Of a DNA stretch of 6,036 nucleotides, positions 6,019 through 6,036 are shown piece by piece (positions within the stretch are counted from its first letter, which is position 1; each line of letters begins with the position of its first letter). The position numbers were made by a program, and so were the translations under genes. Source of the stretch: Anaerolineales bacterium (GTDB taxonomy: Bacteria > Chloroflexota > Anaerolineae > Epilineales > JAANWY01); NCBI GenBank assembly GCA_018263655.1, contig JAANWY010000135.1:1-6036 (forward strand), written 5' to 3'. The notes beneath the pieces are model-generated. The model was not told the DNA's origin. It ran no database searches and saw only the letters and a list, made by a program, of their open reading frames with translations.

Positions 6019-6036
6019 GGGGGGCGGCCGCCCCCC
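6019..6036. repeat. 18-bp perfect GC palindrome at the window end
   Basis: Six G, then CGGCCG, then six C: a perfect palindrome centred at 6027/6028 and containing a GCGGCCGC octamer. It could form a hairpin on either strand, and it may extend beyond the window. A five-T run on the minus strand (6004-6008) is separated from it by 10 nt, too far for a canonical intrinsic terminator. It may belong to the end of an unseen neighbouring gene, or be an assembly break point or artefact. Between it and the promoter (5955-6018) I see nothing else. Confidence 0.6.

Overview
The window looks like a GC-rich bacterial chromosome fragment (about 60% GC by eye) with compact gene packing and free use of GTG and TTG starts. 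A Chloroflexota-type lineage would fit the gene set and the style of the proteins. That is only an impression, because no rRNA or other marker is present.

All six convincing genes lie on the minus strand and read from right to left, with gaps of 6, 19, 2, 7 and 52 nt. In order of transcription they are a 3-methyladenine DNA glycosylase (5314-5892), shikimate kinase (4744-5307), a class II glycerate kinase of the MOFRL/DUF4147 type (3360-4724), an extended-SDR nucleotide-sugar epimerase (2431-3357), UDP-glucose 4-epimerase GalE (1419-2423) and a GT4-type glycosyltransferase (266-1366). A good sigma-70-like promoter with an extended -10 lies upstream of the first gene (5926-5954), so one polycistronic mRNA is the simplest reading. 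The first three genes are housekeeping functions (base-excision repair, chorismate pathway, glycerate phosphorylation). The last three form a coherent sugar module in which two epimerases could supply nucleotide sugars to the glycosyltransferase.

The left end (1-234) is non-coding and is the most unusual part. It holds three identical 51-nt cores separated by 33-nt linkers, an 84-bp period. Each core can fold into a compact three-way junction whose two hairpin loops are complementary to each other. The array starts 31 nt past the stop codon of the last gene, so it would form the 3' end of the operon transcript, and it runs off the window. The right end (5893-6036) holds the promoter and leader and finishes in an 18-bp perfect GC palindrome exactly at the window edge. 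The two ends therefore look like places where an assembly would break.

A further signal is spread through the genes: the palindrome GCCGGC occurs 34 times by hand count, in all three codon phases, against roughly 4-5 expected from base composition. No tRNA, rRNA, transposase or CRISPR array was seen.
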